In this document: one piece after another, positions 15,818 through 25,117 of the stretch
Numbering within the stretch: the stretch's first letter is position 1
Layout of the letters: each line of letters starts with the position of its first letter
Origin: Deltaproteobacteria bacterium
Lineage (GTDB): Bacteria; Desulfobacterota; GWC2-55-46; JADFVP01
Direction of reading: 5' to 3'
NCBI GenBank assembly: GCA_024275045.1
Contig: JAJRZX010000153.1
Location: 1 to 53,127, forward strand
Length of the DNA: 53,127 nucleotides
The notes under the pieces: model-generated
Databases searched by the model: none
Seen by the model: only the letters and a program-made list of their open reading frames with translations
Told to the model about the DNA's origin: nothing
Position numbers and translations under genes: made by a program

Positions 15818-17548
15818 ATGAGTAAGATAGAAAACACATATAAGACAAGAGAGAGCGGAGCCGCGGCCCTTGTCTTTATACTCGCGCTTATCGTCTTTCT
15901 ACCCGTGCTTGGCAACGGTTTTGTCAACTGGGACGACCCCTCTTACATCTACGAGAACGTGCATATCCGCAGCTTTGATCTAAGATGGATCTTTACCGCC
16001 GTAGTGGTTGGCAACTACCACCCTCTCACGCTTCTATCACACACCATTGACTACGCACTCTTTGGCCTTAACCCCATGGGGCACCACCTTGTAAACATCA
16101 TCCTGCACGCCCTTAACTCGGCCCTTGTTTTTGTACTGGCAAGGCGGTTAATCAAAACAACGAACCTGACTGATGTGAAAACAAGCGTAAACCCGCTGCT
16201 GCCGGCCCTGGCCGCTGCGCTGCTCTTTGCCGTACATCCGCTGCACGTTGGGTCCATTGCATGGGCCTCGGAGAGAAAAGACATGCTCTCTGCCTTCTTC
16301 TTCCTCCTTGCCCTGCTCTCTTATCTTCGTTACGTTGAACAAGGACGCAGGCCCCTTTTATACGCCTTATCGCTCTTTATATTTTTACTTGCCCTCTTAA
16401 GTAAACCAATGGCCATTACACTGCCCGTTGTGCTGCTCTTACTTGATTTTTATCCCCTTAAAAGAGTACCTGAAAATATTGGCAAGATCGGCAAAATCCT
16501 TCTTGAAAAAGCTCCCTTCTTCGCCCTCTCACTTGCCTCGGCCATAACCACGCTCTGGGCGCAAAGAGTTGACGGAGCGCTTCGCAGCCTTGATACACAC
16601 TCGCTGCCAAAACGCCTTTTTATAGCCGTACACGCCGTAGCATTTTATCTGCATAAACTAATATTGCCCGTAAACCTCTCGCCTTACTACCCAATGCCTT
16701 TCAGCACAAAGCTAACCTCCGCCACTTTCATAATCTCACTTATGGTTATTATTCTCATCACCCTCTTATGCCTCCTTGCCCTTAAGAAGAAACAAAAGTG
16801 GCCCATTACCATCTGGGCCTTTTACCTCGTAACCCTTCTTCCGGTATCCGGCCTTGTCACCGTAGGCGGTGAGGCCGTTGCCAACAGATACGCCTACATA
16901 CCCACTATGGGTTTTTTACTCCTCGCAGGGGTTCTTATCAGTAAAATCGCCGGACACGGTACAGTATTAAATAAATCAACCGCAACAGCAGGCGCCATAC
17001 TCCTTGCCGCCCTATCTCTGCTGACCTTTGCCACCATAAAACAAGAGGCCATATGGAAGGGTACCGTACCTCTCATGAGCCGTGCCATCAAACTCTATCC
17101 CTGGCAGGCCGCCATACCGTACAACAACAGAGGGTTTGTCTATGAGGCCGAGGGAAAGCTTCAGCTCGCCCTTGATGACTACAACAAGGCCATCACCATA
17201 ACCCCTAAATTTCACGATGCGTACAACAACAGAGGGATTCTCTACAGCAAGAGCTCGCTGCTGAACCTGGCCCTTGATGATTTCTCAAATGCCATCTCCA
17301 TAGACCCCTTAAGCGCAAAGGCATACAGCAACAGAGGGGCTGTATACATGAAGATGGGCGAGTACACCCTTGCCCTCAGGGACCTGAAAAAAGCCGTAGA
17401 GCTTGACCCGAAAAACATGAAGGCACTGTACAACCTGAGCCTTGTCTACCAGGAGCTCGGTAACAGCGCAAGCGCCTACCAGCACATGAGAAAAGCCGCG
17501 GGACTGGGTCTGCCCGAGGCCATTGAGTTTTTATCAGAGGGTAATTAA
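15818..17548 (+). CDS. TMTC-like multi-span membrane protein with C-terminal TPRs (2)
   Basis: The 576-residue paralogue of the preceding gene shares GNGFVNWDDPSYIYEN, NYHPLTLLSHTIDYALFGLNP and the HPLHV..ASERKD segment. It also shares the string LLSKPMAITLPVVLLLLD nearly unchanged, and its C-terminal TPR block is longer (about four repeats, residues 430-560). The two genes are clearly a tandem duplication that has since diverged. They are co-transcribed, with 13 bp between them. Function as for the first copy: a predicted GT-C fold transferase with a TPR region for partner binding. The two may use different substrates. The end converges with the amidotransferase gene. Confidence 0.8.
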   Translation: MSKIENTYKTRESGAAALVFILALIVFLPVLGNGFVNWDDPSYIYENVHIRSFDLRWIFTAVVVGNYHPLTLLSHTIDYALFGLNPMGHHLVNIILHALNSALVFVLARRLIKTTNLTDVKTSVNPLLPALAAALLFAVHPLHVGSIAWASERKDMLSAFFFLLALLSYLRYVEQGRRPLLYALSLFIFLLALLSKPMAITLPVVLLLLDFYPLKRVPENIGKIGKILLEKAPFFALSLASAITTLWAQRVDGALRSLDTHSLPKRLFIAVHAVAFYLHKLILPVNLSPYYPMPFSTKLTSATFIISLMVIILITLLCLLALKKKQKWPITIWAFYLVTLLPVSGLVTVGGEAVANRYAYIPTMGFLLLAGVLISKIAGHGTVLNKSTATAGAILLAALSLLTFATIKQEAIWKGTVPLMSRAIKLYPWQAAIPYNNRGFVYEAEGKLQLALDDYNKAITITPKFHDAYNNRGILYSKSSLLNLALDDFSNAISIDPLSAKAYSNRGAVYMKMGEYTLALRDLKKAVELDPKNMKALYNLSLVYQELGNSASAYQHMRKAAGLGLPEAIEFLSEGN

Positions 17549-17645
17549 AAAAAATAAAAGTGTACTCAGAAAAGATACTTCACATATAATCACAGGCCGC
17601 GGTACGCACTCTCCGCGCTCTTACGCCTTGGCACAGAGCCTTGCG

Positions 17646-18521
17646 CTACACAATGGGCCGCAGCTCAATATGCAGGTCCTCGCTGATGATAAGCACATTA
17701 TCGTCCGGCACCTTCATCCACGTGTCTTCATCTGTAAGAGGCTCTGATGCAACTATAACAGCGCTGCGGGGCCCTCCGGTCTTTATCAGATGAAGGTGGC
17801 GAAACGTACACTCGCAGCGTCCCCCGGCATGAAGATATAACGTATTGGCCTTGCCCCCTCCCTCACTTACATACCTTGAGATAACCGCTGTATGGCCGTT
17901 TGTTACGGCCAGATTCAAAAGAGAGGGCTCCGTGACTCCGGCCTCCTCCTTAAGCCTCTCTACCTCAGATATAGTGGCCATTAAGGCAGCGGAAAGCATA
18001 TCCTCCTCACTCTCATCTCCATGAGCCTCTGCGTTGTTTTTGTAATACTCAAAGAAATCAAGAAAAAGTCCGAATAAAAACTCCGAGTCCGTTGAACCCT
18101 CTACAGCGTTAAAGGCCCTGTCGCTAAGACTCTTCATAAGGGTACGGCGTATCTTCTGAAACCCGCCCACGCGGCCGTTATGCATAAAAGCAAAGGGCCC
18201 GCAGACAAAGGGATGGCAGTTAAGCTGAATAACAGGAAGCCCAGGTGTGGCGGCGCGCACATGGGCAAGGACGCAGGGGCTTCTGATGACGCGGGCAAGG
18301 TTAATGAGGTTCATATTGTTCCACGCCGGGGTAATGTCTTTAAATACCGCCGGCTCCGCAGAGACATGAGGCGCATACCAGGCAACTCCAAAACCATCTC
18401 CGTTAAGGGGCTCCTCGCGCTCATGGCTATGAAAACTCTGATGAATAATAGAGTTTTCAGGCTCTGTGACAAGAGAACTCAAGGGCACATCCTCGCCAAG
18501 ATACAGAACAAACCTGCACAT
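17646..18521 (-). CDS. Class II glutamine amidotransferase (YafJ/EgtC-like)
   Basis: The protein begins MCRFVLYLG, so removal of Met exposes Cys2 as the N-terminal nucleophile of an Ntn-type glutaminase. GDGFGVAWY, LAHVRAAT and FMHNGRVGGF are the substrate-binding segments of this family. At 291 residues it is a stand-alone amidotransferase domain with no attached synthase, as in YafJ. The acceptor of the ammonia is unknown. It ends in TAG at 17646. It is separated from the upstream DUF255 gene by 144 bp in which I see nothing. Confidence 0.85.
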   Translation of the reverse strand: MCRFVLYLGEDVPLSSLVTEPENSIIHQSFHSHEREEPLNGDGFGVAWYAPHVSAEPAVFKDITPAWNNMNLINLARVIRSPCVLAHVRAATPGLPVIQLNCHPFVCGPFAFMHNGRVGGFQKIRRTLMKSLSDRAFNAVEGSTDSEFLFGLFLDFFEYYKNNAEAHGDESEEDMLSAALMATISEVERLKEEAGVTEPSLLNLAVTNGHTAVISRYVSEGGGKANTLYLHAGGRCECTFRHLHLIKTGGPRSAVIVASEPLTDEDTWMKVPDDNVLIISEDLHIELRPIV

Positions 18522-18665
18522 GCTCTAACCCTCCATTATTTTAAAAGCCACTGGCCTGCCGTCCATCTTCACCCTCCCCCACAATATCATAGGCAGATAG
18601 CAGAAGCCCGGCACACTTAATCCCTGCCCCCTTTCTCTCTTCTCACTTTTCCAGCCCCTCGTCAT

Positions 18666-20453
18666 CTACGGCGTAAGAACGCTTTCCAACACACATAAGG
18701 CATAACCATGATACAGGGACTCCTCGGAGAGCGTGCCCATTGATCTAAGAACACTTACGGCAAGGGCCTCATCGTCTTTATCCCCTCTTGCCCTTCCCAA
18801 TTTCAGCAAAAATCCCGCCGCCGCAGAGCTGCCCGAGGGCACATCCGTATCAAATAAATCGCGCTCCCTTAAGAACAACCCCTCCGGCGCCTCACCCGTA
18901 TCATAAAAAAGCCCTGTTGCAGTATCGTAAAAAGTTTTTTTCATATAATCTGCAAGCAAAGTGGCCTCATCAAGGCACTCTGCCTTACCCGTTACCTTGT
19001 ATAAATCCAGAAGCGCGCCACCAAACAAGGCCACGTCCTCAAGCACAGCGCTTGGCCCGACCCGGCCATCTATGGAGTAACGGGCAAGGACCCCTGCCTC
19101 GTCCCGCGAGGTCTTTAATATAAACGCAGCCCCCCCAAGGGCCGCCTCCACCCAATCATCTCTTCCAAAAACCCTGCCCGCCCGCGCTAAAGCGCTAATG
19201 GTCAGACCGTTCCAGGCCGTAATGACTTTATCATCCCTTACGGGTTTTTCTCTCTTAAGGCGTTCTGCAAAGAGCGCCTCCTTCATGGCCCGCAGCTCCT
19301 GCACACCGGGCTCTGCGGCCTCCACTGAGGCCGGGTCTACTCTCAGAGTATTAGAGCCCTCAAAATTCCCCCCCGGCGTCATGGAAAAATACCTGCAAAA
19401 GACCTCGCCGCGCTCCTCGCCAAGTATCTGCTTAACCTCTTCCATGCTCCAGAGATAACAAGTACCCTCCTCGCCCCCCACATCAGCGTCCTCGGCAGCA
19501 TAAAACCCGCCTTCAGCACCTCGCATATCACGGAGCAGATACCCCACGCTCTCCTCAACCACTCTCTTATACAGCTCCGCCTCCTGTACCTCATATGCCT
19601 CTGAGTAAAGTTCTATAAGCAGAGCATTATCATACAACATCTTCTCAAAGTGCGGCACCGCCCAGCGCTCATCCACGGTGTAGCGGTGAAAACCGCCCCC
19701 AATATGGTCATACAAACCGCCCCGCGCCATGGCCAGAAGGGTATCACCCACCATGGCAAGGGCCTGCTCAGTACGGCTGCGTCTGTAATAGGCAAGGAGA
19801 AAACTCAGAAACATGGCGTGCGGAAACTTCATCCCCATACCAAAACCACCGTTTCGTGTATCATAAAGCTCAACGGCCTGATTAAAGGCCCCCTCGGAAA
19901 GAGACTCATCAACCTCCACGACCCTGCCCCCATCCCTGCCAACCCCCATGCCCTTTTGCAGCGTCTCTCTCAGCTCACGGATACGCCCCTTGTTCTCATG
20001 ATAGGCCTTACTTACGTTTACAAGTACACTCTTAAAGGACGGCACGCCATGAGAATCCACAGGGGGAAAATAAGTGCCCCCGTAAAATGGAGTGCCCTCG
20101 GGAGAGACAAAAACATTCAGAGGCCAGCCCCCCTGCCCGGTAATGGCCTGCACGGCTTTCATGTAAAGACTGTCCACATGAGGGTGCTCCTCTCTGTCTA
20201 CCTTTACGGGGATAAAAAACTCGTTCATGAGCCGAGCCGTGGCCTCGTCCTCGTAGGATTCCCTCTCCATAACATGACACCAGTGACACGTGGAGTAACC
20301 AATGCTCACAAGAATGGGCTTGTCCTCTTTTTTCTCAAGCTCAAATATTTCCTCAGACCACGGAAGCCAGTTTACAGGATTTTCCGCGTGCTGAAGAAGG
20401 TAAGGGCTCTTCTCATCCTTTAATGCGTTTGTGCCTCTTTTATCCTTTTCCAT
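18666..20453 (-). CDS. DUF255 thioredoxin-domain protein (YyaL/SSP411 family), C-terminally short
   Basis: The protein starts with the family's thioredoxin-like domain (about 1-165): [21 protein letters not shown], the redox-type motif CHWC, and GGWPLNVF. An alpha/alpha-barrel region resembling N-acylglucosamine epimerase or glycosidase folds follows ([34 protein letters not shown]). Family members usually have about 670-700 residues; this one has 595 and ends at LESVLTP with a TAG. The usual C-terminal segment is missing, and I could not find it in any downstream frame. The biochemical function of the family is unknown. A dispersed repeat sits directly before the start and contributes the ribosome site AAGGAGG. 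Confidence 0.85.
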   Translation of the reverse strand: MEKDKRGTNALKDEKSPYLLQHAENPVNWLPWSEEIFELEKKEDKPILVSIGYSTCHWCHVMERESYEDEATARLMNEFFIPVKVDREEHPHVDSLYMKAVQAITGQGGWPLNVFVSPEGTPFYGGTYFPPVDSHGVPSFKSVLVNVSKAYHENKGRIRELRETLQKGMGVGRDGGRVVEVDESLSEGAFNQAVELYDTRNGGFGMGMKFPHAMFLSFLLAYYRRSRTEQALAMVGDTLLAMARGGLYDHIGGGFHRYTVDERWAVPHFEKMLYDNALLIELYSEAYEVQEAELYKRVVEESVGYLLRDMRGAEGGFYAAEDADVGGEEGTCYLWSMEEVKQILGEERGEVFCRYFSMTPGGNFEGSNTLRVDPASVEAAEPGVQELRAMKEALFAERLKREKPVRDDKVITAWNGLTISALARAGRVFGRDDWVEAALGGAAFILKTSRDEAGVLARYSIDGRVGPSAVLEDVALFGGALLDLYKVTGKAECLDEATLLADYMKKTFYDTATGLFYDTGEAPEGLFLRERDLFDTDVPSGSSAAAGFLLKLGRARGDKDDEALAVSVLRSMGTLSEESLYHGYALCVLESVLTP

Positions 20454-20469
20454 AATTTATAACCCCCTC

Positions 20470-20540
20470 CTTACTTTCTTTTGGAAAAAAGAAAGTAAGA
20501 CAAAGAAAACCAGTATGGGAACTTCTTTAGTTCCATTTAA
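20470..20540 (+). repeat. Dispersed hairpin repeat upstream of the DUF255 gene
   Basis: The perfect 30-bp hairpin at 20470-20499 lies 16 bp before the minus-strand start at 20453. A short tail (ACAAAGAAAACCAGTATGGGAA) points away from that gene. Read with the gene, the hairpin end and flank form AAGTAAGGAGG, an apt ribosome-binding site. The tail degenerates by about 20540. Confidence 0.85.
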
Positions 20541-20629
20541 CTTAACTCTTGCCTCCATCTATACTTTAAAAAAAATAGAATTTCATTTTAGTATAGCATT
20601 TTTTCACAACACTACAGAGGACTCTCGTG

Positions 20630-20635
20630 TATAAT
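20630..20635 (+). promoter_or_regulatory. -10 element of the DJ-1 gene
   Basis: A perfect TATAAT lies 22 nt before the start codon. No good -35 element is at the right distance. The ribosome site AAAGGAG (20644-20650) follows. Confidence 0.4.
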
Positions 20636-20657
20636 ATGAATATAAAGGAGAAATAAC

Positions 20658-21206
20658 ATGAAAAAAGTCCTAATTCCACTTGCGCCGGGTTTTGAAGAAA
20701 TAGAGGCCCTGGCTGTTGTGGATATCCTACGAAGGGCCGGGGCAGAAGTTGTAATGGCAGGCACTGTAGAGGGCCCAATAAGAGGACGCAACAATATAAG
20801 AGTTCTTGCAGACAAGGACCTTGACGAGACCCTTGACGATGACTTTGATATGATAGTCCTGCCCGGAGGGGCCGAAGGCACAAGGCACCTTAAAGAAGAC
20901 AGACGTATTACCAGGATTCTTCATGACTTTCAAAAAGCAGAAAAACTCATCACCGCCATCTGCGCGGCCCCTACCGTGCTTGCTGCCGCCGGGCTTACAA
21001 AAGGCCGCGCCATCACAGGCCACCCCGGGGTACGTGAAGAGCTGAGAGCGGAAAACTTCTCAGAAAAACGCGTAGTGGTTGATGGTAATATCATAACAAG
21101 CCGGGGGCCGGGTACTGCCCTTGAGTTCGCCTTCTGCCTTGTTACCATACTCTTTGGAAAAGAAAAGGCCGAAGAGGTAAACGCAGGCGTACTTGCGCGC
21201 CTGTAA
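20658..21206 (+). CDS. DJ-1/PfpI family protein (YajL-like)
   Basis: This is a small cytoplasmic protein of the DJ-1 superfamily, whose members act as deglycases, chaperones or redox sensors. The 182 residues contain GFEEIEA with the conserved glutamate near position 14, the nucleophile elbow AICAAPTVLA with C102, and the following GHPG and SRGPGTALEFA segments. These features place it with YajL/ThiJ rather than with PfpI proteases. It starts at ATG 20658 behind AAAGGAG. It abuts the convergent antiporter gene with no gap. Confidence 0.88.
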   Translation: MKKVLIPLAPGFEEIEALAVVDILRRAGAEVVMAGTVEGPIRGRNNIRVLADKDLDETLDDDFDMIVLPGGAEGTRHLKEDRRITRILHDFQKAEKLITAICAAPTVLAAAGLTKGRAITGHPGVREELRAENFSEKRVVVDGNIITSRGPGTALEFAFCLVTILFGKEKAEEVNAGVLARL

Positions 21207-22460
21207 TCATCTGTCCTTACCCTTCAACCCCCTGAGGCGGCAGAACTCCGCGCTCTCATCACAGGCGCAGGCACGGCTGATTATCCACCGCAGCGATACT
21301 GGAGCCACGAAAGTTGTTATAAAGGCCATAAGTATTATGGCCGAGAACTGATCACCTGTAAGGAGCGGGCTCGTAATGGCCCCGGAGGCCGTAAGCTCGC
21401 CGCTGAGTTTCAGTGCAACGGCTGCTACGATAAGCTCAACCGCGCCCCTGCCGTTCATGCCAAACCCCACTATCAGAGACTCTGTCCTGCCCAGCCCCGC
21501 GGCGTAACCACCAAGAGCGCAGCCGAATACCTTTCCCGCCATAGCCGTTAATGTTATGGCAGTGGCAAGGATTATAAAAGAGAACGTCCAGCTGAAATCA
21601 AGGTGAAAGGAGAGGGACACAAAAAATATGGGGGCCAGAAAACCGTAACTCAGGACGTAAAAATTATTACTCACCCTCTCAAAAATTTCTTTGTCCTTTA
21701 CCTCTTTGCGCACGAACTGGCCTGCCACAAAGGCCCCTATTACAAGATGAAGTCCCGCGAGTACGGCGATATACCCCATAATAAGCGCCGTAATAAGAGC
21801 AAAGGTAAAACTCTTTGCACCGCTCATGTCAAGGCGCGCCATAATGCGTGGAAAGACAAAGTGGTTCAAAAGGATAACGCCTGCGAAAAACCCAATTACT
21901 TTTATTAAGACCATGAGCACGCCGCCAAAACTAATGGTACCCGTACCGGCAAGACCAAGAAGAATAGATAGCGTTATAAGGGCAAGGACATCATCGGCAA
22001 TGGCGGCACCGATAATAATATGACCCAGCCGCGTCTTGTGCACGTTCAGGTCGTGCAGTATGCGGGCCTGCACGGCAAGAGATGTCACAGATAGCCCCAT
22101 GCCGATAAAGAGCGCCTGATACATTGTGCCCCCAAAGACAAGGGCCACGAGCACGCCAAGGACAAAGGGCAGCACAAACCCTCCGGTGGCTACAAGCAGC
22201 GCCGGCCATATGTGCTCAATAAGCTCCTCGGGGTCCATCTCAAGCCCGGCATAAAACATGAGAAAAAATATCCCGAACTCCGCCATAAGCTCAAGGGGAG
22301 CCGTGGTGGAGACAAGGCCCAGAAGCGTGGGGCCAAGCACAAGCCCTGCAAGGAGCTCGCCAAGTATAACGGGAAAACCAAAACGCGCAAAGAGCGTGCC
22401 CATGAACCAGGCCACGGTGAGGATAAGTATTATATTTACGATAAGCCCTTCTGTAATCAA
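21207..22460 (-). CDS. Kef-type cation:proton antiporter (CPA2)
   Basis: The 417-residue protein has about 12 transmembrane helices and no C-terminal TrkA-N domain, so it is the membrane part only. Motifs include GELLAGLVLGPTLLG, AAIADDVLALITLSIL (with the ion-binding acidic residues typical of CPA2) and GFGMNGRGAVELIVA. It probably exchanges Na+ or K+ for protons. It starts at TTG 22460 with AGGGGGA 5 nt upstream. It belongs to a minus-strand run CDF transporter, helicase, antiporter. Confidence 0.88.
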   Translation of the reverse strand: MITEGLIVNIILILTVAWFMGTLFARFGFPVILGELLAGLVLGPTLLGLVSTTAPLELMAEFGIFFLMFYAGLEMDPEELIEHIWPALLVATGGFVLPFVLGVLVALVFGGTMYQALFIGMGLSVTSLAVQARILHDLNVHKTRLGHIIIGAAIADDVLALITLSILLGLAGTGTISFGGVLMVLIKVIGFFAGVILLNHFVFPRIMARLDMSGAKSFTFALITALIMGYIAVLAGLHLVIGAFVAGQFVRKEVKDKEIFERVSNNFYVLSYGFLAPIFFVSLSFHLDFSWTFSFIILATAITLTAMAGKVFGCALGGYAAGLGRTESLIVGFGMNGRGAVELIVAAVALKLSGELTASGAITSPLLTGDQFSAIILMAFITTFVAPVSLRWIISRACACDESAEFCRLRGLKGKDR

Positions 22461-22506
22461 AAAATCCCCCTGCCAAGCCCGTGCATCAGCGCCTCATTAA
22501 AGCGCC

Positions 22507-24171
22507 TCAATCAAAGAGCCCTTTCTGCACCGCTCTTCTTATATGTTTTTTAGGCGCCGAGTACGTGCTCTTTATAAGGACGTCGCCAAGCTCCTCTACA
22601 AAGGGCGAGGGCCGTGTCTCCAGCACCTTTCCGTAGAGCCGTCTTTTTTTGGCCCTTAGCAGCACAACCTCCTCGGCTGCCCGTGTGAGGCCCACATAAA
22701 AGAGCCTCCGTTCTTCCTCAGTAGAGCTGTCCTCTCTCTGAAGCGGTATAAGCCCCTCCTCAAGACCTGCGATAAAGACCCTCTTGAACTCAAGTCCCTT
22801 GGCCCCGTGCAGGGTCATGAGGTTTACCCTCTCGGCCACAACTTCAGGTACCTCTGTATCAACAAGCACCCTTGCCTCTTCTATAAAAATCTCAAGGCAA
22901 TTCAAGGTCTTGCCGTCCCCGTACTTTGCCCCAAGCCAGAGGAGCATCTCCCTCAGCCCCTCGCCAAGGTCCGCGGCATGACTCTCTCTTGTGATGAGCT
23001 CGGCCAGAGTGAGACCCTCCTTAAGACCACGCCCCTGCAGCCGCTCTAAAAACTCTGAGAGCGCAGGACCAGTGGGAGATACGAGATGAAAGGGCAGGTT
23101 CGATGCCCTGAATGCCTCCACAAGGCCGCGCGCAGAGCTCCTTGTGCGAAAGAGTACGGCAAAATCCGAGAACCTCAGAGACGATGTCTTGACCTCTGCC
23201 GTAAGGCTCGTAAGCCCGCCCATCTCTGTCTCTATCTCTTTTATTATACACGAAGAAATGCCCGCCTCGGTCTCGCACTCCACAAGACGGACTCTGCCGC
23301 CTGGCCTTACAGGCACCGATGAGAAATCAAAGCGTTTTTTATTATGTCTTATAAGGGACTGCGAGGCTCTCACAATACTGGAGGCAGAGCGGTAGTTGGT
23401 GCCAAGGTTTTTCACCACGGCCCCCGGCCAATCAGAGCTGAAAGAGAGAAAAAACCCAAGGCTCGCGCCTCGAAAGGAATAAATGGCCTGATCAGGGTCT
23501 CCTATGGCAAAGACATGCCCCTGCTCCCCTGCAAGGACCCGCAGAAGCCGCGCCTGCGCAGCGTTAATATCCTGATACTCATCTACCATTACATGGGCAA
23601 AACCAAGCCCATCGGTACCACCATCCTCAAGCGCCCTTGTACCCTCACGAATAAGGTCGTCAAGGTCCAGCGCCCCGCGTTCACTTAGATACCCCTCGTA
23701 TCTATTATAAATATCCGCAATTTCATCAGCAGGTTCGCCCCGGCCGTGAGCTGTGTTCTTAAAAAAAGAAATTCCCGCCGCAGCCCTCCCGGCCTTCTTA
23801 CCCTTAAGGCCAAGCGCCCCGAGTACCTCCAGCTGCTCTACTCTCCCCAGGACCCGCAGGGCAGGGTCACGCTTTTTAAGTATCCCAAGACAGAGTGAGT
23901 GAAAGGTCCCAATAAAGGCCCCGCCCATATCCTGTCCCGTGACTCGGGCAACCCTTGCGCTCATCTCAGCCGCGGCCTTCTCTGTAAAGGTAAGCGCGGC
24001 AAGTCTTGATATGGCCAGACCTTCGTTAAGGAGCCGTGCAAAACGAGAGGCCAGAACCCCGGTCTTGCCTGAACCCGGCGGAGCGGCAACAAGTATATAT
24101 TTAGCGCGGCAGCACACGGCATCTCTCTGCGCCCTGTCAAGAACCTCCATGAGACCATCCTCGGTTGTCAT
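22507..24171 (-). CDS. UvrD/Rep-family superfamily 1 DNA helicase, short form
   Basis: This is an ATP-driven 3'-5' DNA helicase of 554 residues. It has Walker A APPGSGKTGVLASRF (about 31-45), motif Ib TFHSL, Walker B DEYQDINAAQ, motif III GDPDQAIYSFRGA, and motifs V and VI in TLHGAKGLEFKRVFI and LFYVGLTRAAEEV. UvrD and PcrA have about 720 residues; here the 1B and 2B subdomains are reduced, so it is a compact relative rather than UvrD itself. Its start overlaps the stop of the CDF transporter as ATGA, an unusual coupling of a transporter and a helicase. Confidence 0.88.
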   Translation of the reverse strand: MTTEDGLMEVLDRAQRDAVCCRAKYILVAAPPGSGKTGVLASRFARLLNEGLAISRLAALTFTEKAAAEMSARVARVTGQDMGGAFIGTFHSLCLGILKKRDPALRVLGRVEQLEVLGALGLKGKKAGRAAAGISFFKNTAHGRGEPADEIADIYNRYEGYLSERGALDLDDLIREGTRALEDGGTDGLGFAHVMVDEYQDINAAQARLLRVLAGEQGHVFAIGDPDQAIYSFRGASLGFFLSFSSDWPGAVVKNLGTNYRSASSIVRASQSLIRHNKKRFDFSSVPVRPGGRVRLVECETEAGISSCIIKEIETEMGGLTSLTAEVKTSSLRFSDFAVLFRTRSSARGLVEAFRASNLPFHLVSPTGPALSEFLERLQGRGLKEGLTLAELITRESHAADLGEGLREMLLWLGAKYGDGKTLNCLEIFIEEARVLVDTEVPEVVAERVNLMTLHGAKGLEFKRVFIAGLEEGLIPLQREDSSTEEERRLFYVGLTRAAEEVVLLRAKKRRLYGKVLETRPSPFVEELGDVLIKSTYSAPKKHIRRAVQKGLFD

Positions 24172-25019
24172 ACAGGGTCTATGTGAACAAAGGTCTTCTG
24201 AATGGATTCCAGACCCTCAACCCTCTTTTCCACCTCCTCGCCAATATCATGTGACTCAATGGTAGGAAGCATCCTGTCCACCTCAACGTGTATCTCCACG
24301 TGTATGAAGTTGCCAACATAATGGGCGCGCACCGTATTAAAGGCCTTTACCCCCTTTACAGAGAGGGTCTTACGCTCTATCTCCCTTAAGAGCGCCGACT
24401 CCGGTGCTTTACCCATAAGGTAGTCTATATTCTCCATGCCGATGCTGTAACCCGTGTACATAATCCAGAGGCTTATGACAAGACCCGCGATGGGGTCAAG
24501 CACGGGGTGGCCAAACCACGCGCCAATGAGCCCGGCAAGGGCCGCGGCTGCAACGAATATATCCATTAACGAATCAACAGCCGTTGCGCGAAGAGCCGGG
24601 CTGTTAATGGCTTTACCCGTCTTCTTAAAATAAATGGTCATAAAGACCTTGACGATAATGGTAATAAGAGGCACAGACATGGCAAAGACCCCGAGTTTGG
24701 GGACTTGGGGATAGAAAAAGCGTGTTATTGATTCCTTCAGTATCTCAAAGCTGAGAATACCGGCGAGTATTGCGATAATAAGCCCTGCTACGGGCTCGGC
24801 GCGGCTGTGACCAAAGGGGTGCCCCTCATCAGCCTGCTGCTCAGAGATTCTCACGCATATAAAGGTAGCAACCGAGGAGACGATATCGCTTAGTGAATTT
24901 ATGGCCTCTGAGATTAGCGCGATACTCCCTGACTGCAAACCTGCCCAGAGTTTTATTATGAGAAGAGCAGTGTTGCCGATTATGTTTATAAAGGTTGCTC
25001 TAAAGGCTACAGGGGTCAT
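24168..25019 (-). CDS. Cation diffusion facilitator (CDF) transporter
   Basis: This is an inner-membrane metal/proton antiporter of 283 residues. It has six predicted helices. The metal site of helix II lies in SLSDIVSSVATF and that of helix V in AVDSLMDIFVAAAAL. A cytoplasmic C-terminal ferredoxin-like domain contains VEIHVEVDRMLP and the HDIGEEVEKR segment. HPFGHSRAEPV is a CDF signature. The metal (Zn, Fe, Mn, Co) cannot be assigned; the His/Asp pattern in HPFGH and D residues is compatible with several. It overlaps the helicase start by 4 bp. Confidence 0.9.
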   Translation of the reverse strand: MTPVAFRATFINIIGNTALLIIKLWAGLQSGSIALISEAINSLSDIVSSVATFICVRISEQQADEGHPFGHSRAEPVAGLIIAILAGILSFEILKESITRFFYPQVPKLGVFAMSVPLITIIVKVFMTIYFKKTGKAINSPALRATAVDSLMDIFVAAAALAGLIGAWFGHPVLDPIAGLVISLWIMYTGYSIGMENIDYLMGKAPESALLREIERKTLSVKGVKAFNTVRAHYVGNFIHVEIHVEVDRMLPTIESHDIGEEVEKRVEGLESIQKTFVHIDPV

Positions 25020-25117
25020 TGGGGGCCTTGGTTAGAAGGTATGAATCAGATCCTCTAAACTCCCATAAAAAAAGAGTCTCAAGGAGAACACGGGATAAAG
25101 GAGGCCGTAAAAAAACC

